The position numbers were made by a program, and so were the translations under genes. Shown here in pieces: positions 61,734-64,000 of a stretch of DNA of 64,000 bases (position 1 is its first letter; every line of letters starts with the position of its first letter). The notes under the pieces were generated by a model. The model saw only the letters and a list, made by a program, of their open reading frames with translations, was not told the origin of the DNA and did not search any database. Source of the DNA: Rhodococcus sp. UNC23MFCrub1.1 (GTDB taxonomy: Bacteria > Actinomycetota > Actinomycetes > Mycobacteriales > Mycobacteriaceae); contig NZ_JMLQ01000001.1 in assembly GCF_000686025.1 (NCBI RefSeq), forward strand, positions 744,001 through 808,000, written 5' to 3'.

Positions 61734-63155
61734 TCACAGAATGGGAGCCGGTGTGTACCGAGCCGCCTCCGGGTTCGCGTCGACCAGTGTCTGCACCGCG
61801 GCGACGACCGCAGCGACCTGCGCGTGCGCGGCGCCGATGAACGCCGACCGATCCGCCAGCGCCGTGTCGAGTGCCGCGCGGTCGAGCGGCAACCGCTCGT
61901 CGGCCGCGAGTCGGTCGAGGAGGTCCGGTTCCCTCCCCTGCTCCCGCATCGCGAGAGCGACGGCCACGGCATGCTCCTTGATGGCCTCGTGGGCGGTCTC
62001 CCGACCGACGCCTGCGCGGACAGCGGCCATGAGCACCTTGGTCGTCGCCAGGAAGGGCAGATAGCGATCCAGCTCGCGGGCGATCACCGCGGGATAGGCA
62101 CCGAACTCTGCGAGCACGGTCAGGAAGGTCTCCATCATCCCGTCGATGGCGAAGAATGCGTCCGGCAGCGCGACACGACGCACGACGGAACAGAAGACGT
62201 CGCCCTCGTTCCACTGTGCGCCGGCCAGCTCCGCGGCCATGGACCCATACCCGCGCAGGATCACCTGCAGGCCGTTGACGCGTTCGCAGGACCGGGTGTT
62301 CATCTTGTGCGGCATGGCCGACGAGCCCACCTGACCCGGCTGGAAACCCTCGGTCACCAGCTCGTGTCCGGCCATCAGGCGCACCGTGTGGGCGAAGGAG
62401 GACTGCGCCGCACCCACCTGCACCAGCGCCGACACCACGTCGTGGTCGAGGGAACGAGGGTAGACCTGGCCGACACTCGTGAAGACGTGGGCGAAACCGA
62501 GATGCTGCGCCACCGCGCGTTCGAGGGTCTCGAGCTTGTCGGCATCGCCGCCGAGCAGATCGAGCATGTCCTGGGCCGTCCCCATCGGACCCTTGATGCC
62601 GCGCAGCGGGTACCGGTCGATCAGCTCCCGGAGCCGGGTCAACGCCACCATCAGCTCGTCGGCAGCCGACGCGAACCGCTTGCCCAGCGTCGTGGCCTGC
62701 GCCGCGACGTTGTGGCTGCGGCCGGCCATGACCACCTCGGTGTACTCGGCCGCGCGCTCGGCCAGACGCGCCGCGACAGCCACGCCGTGCCCGTACACGT
62801 GTTCCATCGACCGCAGAATCTGCAGCTGCTCGACGTTCTCCGTCAGATCGCGGCTGGTCAGACCCTTGTGCACGTGCTCGTGGCCGGCGAGGGCGTTGAA
62901 CTCCTCGATCCGCGCCTTCACGTCGTGACGAGTGACCCGCTCGCGATCCGCGATCGACTCGAGATCGACCCGGTCCGCCACCCGCTCGTAGTCCGCGATG
63001 GCCTCCGCCGGAACGTCGACACCGAGATCGGCCTGCGCTCGCAGCACGGCGATCCACAGCTGACGCTCGAGCACGATCTTGTGCTCGGGTGACCACAGAC
63101 GGGCCATGTCGGGACTGGCGTAACGGTGGGCGAGGACATTCGGGATACGGCTCAC
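61734..63155 (-). CDS. purB: Adenylosuccinate lyase
   Basis: A 473-residue lyase acting twice in purine synthesis (SAICAR and adenylosuccinate). It starts MSRIPNVLAHRYAS, with KGLTSRDLTENVEQLQ, MAGRSHNVAAQATTLGKR and the signature region GSSAMPHKMNTRSCE. The C-terminal helical bundle is complete. It is followed by a TetR gene on the same strand about 50 nt upstream. Confidence 0.97.
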   Translation of the reverse strand: MSRIPNVLAHRYASPDMARLWSPEHKIVLERQLWIAVLRAQADLGVDVPAEAIADYERVADRVDLESIADRERVTRHDVKARIEEFNALAGHEHVHKGLTSRDLTENVEQLQILRSMEHVYGHGVAVAARLAERAAEYTEVVMAGRSHNVAAQATTLGKRFASAADELMVALTRLRELIDRYPLRGIKGPMGTAQDMLDLLGGDADKLETLERAVAQHLGFAHVFTSVGQVYPRSLDHDVVSALVQVGAAQSSFAHTVRLMAGHELVTEGFQPGQVGSSAMPHKMNTRSCERVNGLQVILRGYGSMAAELAGAQWNEGDVFCSVVRRVALPDAFFAIDGMMETFLTVLAEFGAYPAVIARELDRYLPFLATTKVLMAAVRAGVGRETAHEAIKEHAVAVALAMREQGREPDLLDRLAADERLPLDRAALDTALADRSAFIGAAHAQVAAVVAAVQTLVDANPEAARYTPAPIL

Positions 63156-63208
63156 GAGCGGCCAGTTTACGGTCCCCTCACTGCGCGGCCGTCCCCCGGA
63201 CTGCGCCT

Positions 63209-63853
63209 CTACTGCGCGACCGTCCTCCGGACTTCCCGCGACAACGGCGCGTGACGGTCCACCGCATCCAGCAGCACGTCCCGCACGCGTGACCGCAGGT
63301 CTGCCCCATTCTCACCCAACGCGCCCATCACGACACCGTCGACGAGAGCCAGGAGCGGGCGGACGTGGTCACGGTCGGTGGGCCGACCCGCGGCGGACAG
63401 CACGTCGGACAGCATGTCCTCCAACTCACCACGCAGCCGGCAGTGCAGTTCCTGCAGCTGCGGATGCCGCGCCGCGGCCAGCACCCGCTCGTAGCGCGCC
63501 ACCATCAGGTCCCGCCGGACCTCGTCGCCGTCGTCCGGACCCACGAGCAGGTCCACCACCAGGTCCACCGTGTCCGCGGTGTCCAACGCAGCCGGCGCGA
63601 ATGCGGTCATCCGGTCGCGGATCATCGCGATCTCACGGACCCCGTTCAGTTCCGCGGCGTGCGTGACGAGGTCGTCCAGGGAGTCGAAGTAGTAGGTCGT
63701 CGACGCCAGCGGAAGCCTGGCCCTCGCCGCGACGCTCCGGTGCCGCACGGCGTCGTACCCTCCGGCCAGCAGAAGGTCCGCTGCGGCCGAGATGAGGGCC
63801 TCGCGCCGACGCCGACCCTTGGGCGTCGAGCGGGGAGCGGAGCCGGTCGACAT
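63209..63853 (-). CDS. TetR-family regulator
   Basis: A 214-residue regulator. N-terminal HTH: GRRRREALISAAADLLLAGG, then VRHRSVAARARLPLASTTYYFDSLDDL. The rest is helical. I chose the ATG at 63851-63853 (MSTGSAPRST); an in-frame GTG at 63871 would add six residues. The DNA encoding the last residues (VRRTVAQ) is nearly repeated 31 nt downstream. Target and ligand are unknown. Confidence 0.85.
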   Translation of the reverse strand: MSTGSAPRSTPKGRRRREALISAAADLLLAGGYDAVRHRSVAARARLPLASTTYYFDSLDDLVTHAAELNGVREIAMIRDRMTAFAPAALDTADTVDLVVDLLVGPDDGDEVRRDLMVARYERVLAAARHPQLQELHCRLRGELEDMLSDVLSAAGRPTDRDHVRPLLALVDGVVMGALGENGADLRSRVRDVLLDAVDRHAPLSREVRRTVAQ

Positions 63854-63881
63854 GCGTACACATGCTGCCACCGGCGCTTCT

Positions 63882-63931
63882 CCCCCGTGCGCCTTTTGCG
63901 TATCCCTGGATGCGCAAAGGGCGCACGGGGG
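63882..63931 (-). terminator. Terminator hairpin
   Basis: A 19-nt stem with one G-T pair (CCCCCGTGCGCCTTTTGCG and its partner) around a 12-nt loop, 10 nt after the stop of the partial gene at the window end. Confidence 0.75.
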
Positions 63932-63940
63932 CGCAGCCCA

Positions 63941-64000
63941 CTACCGCAGTCGCGGGGTGAGCCGACGCAGCGCCTCGGTGATGTCCTCGGTCGCACCGGC
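63941..64000 (-). CDS. C-terminal fragment of an unidentified protein
   Basis: Nineteen codons and a TAG stop are visible: AGATEDITEALRRLTPRLR. The composition is like the C-terminal helix of PLP aminotransferases or similar enzymes, but too little is present to name it. A strong hairpin follows. Confidence 0.5.
   Translation of the reverse strand, partial: AGATEDITEALRRLTPRLR

Noticed and set aside
1-64000. Mobile elements, tRNA, rRNA and prophage
   Set aside because: No transposase, integrase, phage gene, tRNA-like cloverleaf or rRNA segment was found while reading; all insertions consist of ordinary metabolic genes.

Overview
The window is about 70% GC, has densely packed genes, many GTG starts, 4-bp ATGA/GTGA overlaps and several apparently leaderless starts (a TANNNT box 6-7 nt before the start codon). 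Gene order closely follows the Mycobacterium tuberculosis Rv0818-Rv0777 region (glnR, lmeA, thiX, cysA2, sseC2, Rv0813c, Rv0812, Rv0811c, Rv0810c, purM, purF, Rv0807, purL, pepC, purQ, purS, Rv0786c, Rv0785, Rv0783c, ptrB, purC, purB), but with non-mycobacterial insertions. This points to a mycolic-acid actinobacterium, most likely Rhodococcus or a close Nocardiaceae relative. It is chromosomal backbone: no rRNA, tRNA, CRISPR array, transposase or phage gene was seen.

Layout. 1-6.8 kb: the end of glnR, divergent lmeA-thiX, then a sulfur operon (DUF4395-cysA-sseC) preceded by an unannotated poly-cysteine leader peptide; a secreted cutinase-like esterase; a 32-residue membrane peptide overlapping a nitrobindin-like FABP gene. 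7-13.1 kb: cydABDC (cytochrome bd and its assembly exporter) behind a perfect 22-bp palindrome. 13.1-18.9 kb: pabC-like aminotransferase, ygfZ, a MOSC protein, DUF3073, an aldehyde dehydrogenase and purM. 18.9-24.3 kb: a peptide/nickel-type ABC importer. 24.4-33 kb: an ASCH-like protein, purF, DUF427, an Rv0807-like protein, a VOC protein, a CAAX-type protease coupled to a membrane alpha/beta hydrolase, and purL. 33-38.4 kb: small enzymes, M18 aminopeptidase, two paralogous 32/33-residue amphipathic peptides each with its own terminator, a GH13 enzyme, purQ and purS. 38.4-46.5 kb: a metallo-hydrolase, a SIMPL lipoprotein, an FAD dehydrogenase divergent from its likely TetR repressor, an XRE-cupin regulator divergent from a dithiol-oxidase/methyltransferase fusion, and a 2-oxoadipate dioxygenase-like gene. 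46.5-51 kb: glutathione peroxidase, and dctA divergent from a CitAB-type two-component system. 51-64 kb: iron-type binding lipoprotein, hydrolase, oligopeptidase B, purC, an MFS exporter, a siderophore-interacting reductase with an IdeR-like box, DUF4012, a UDP-sugar dehydrogenase, purB, a TetR regulator and the tail of one more gene.

Functional links: seven purine genes (purM, F, L, Q, S, C, B) are dispersed through the window on the minus strand and cover most de novo IMP steps. The sulfur operon is probably under cysteine-responsive leader-peptide control. cydABDC links respiratory oxidase synthesis with its thiol exporter. The two items I find most worth following are the tandem FFS-ended peptides with the adjacent 15-bp palindrome, and the oxidase-methyltransferase fusion. 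Starts were chosen by Shine-Dalgarno sequence, operon overlaps, leaderless promoter spacing and remembered homologs; no database search was run.
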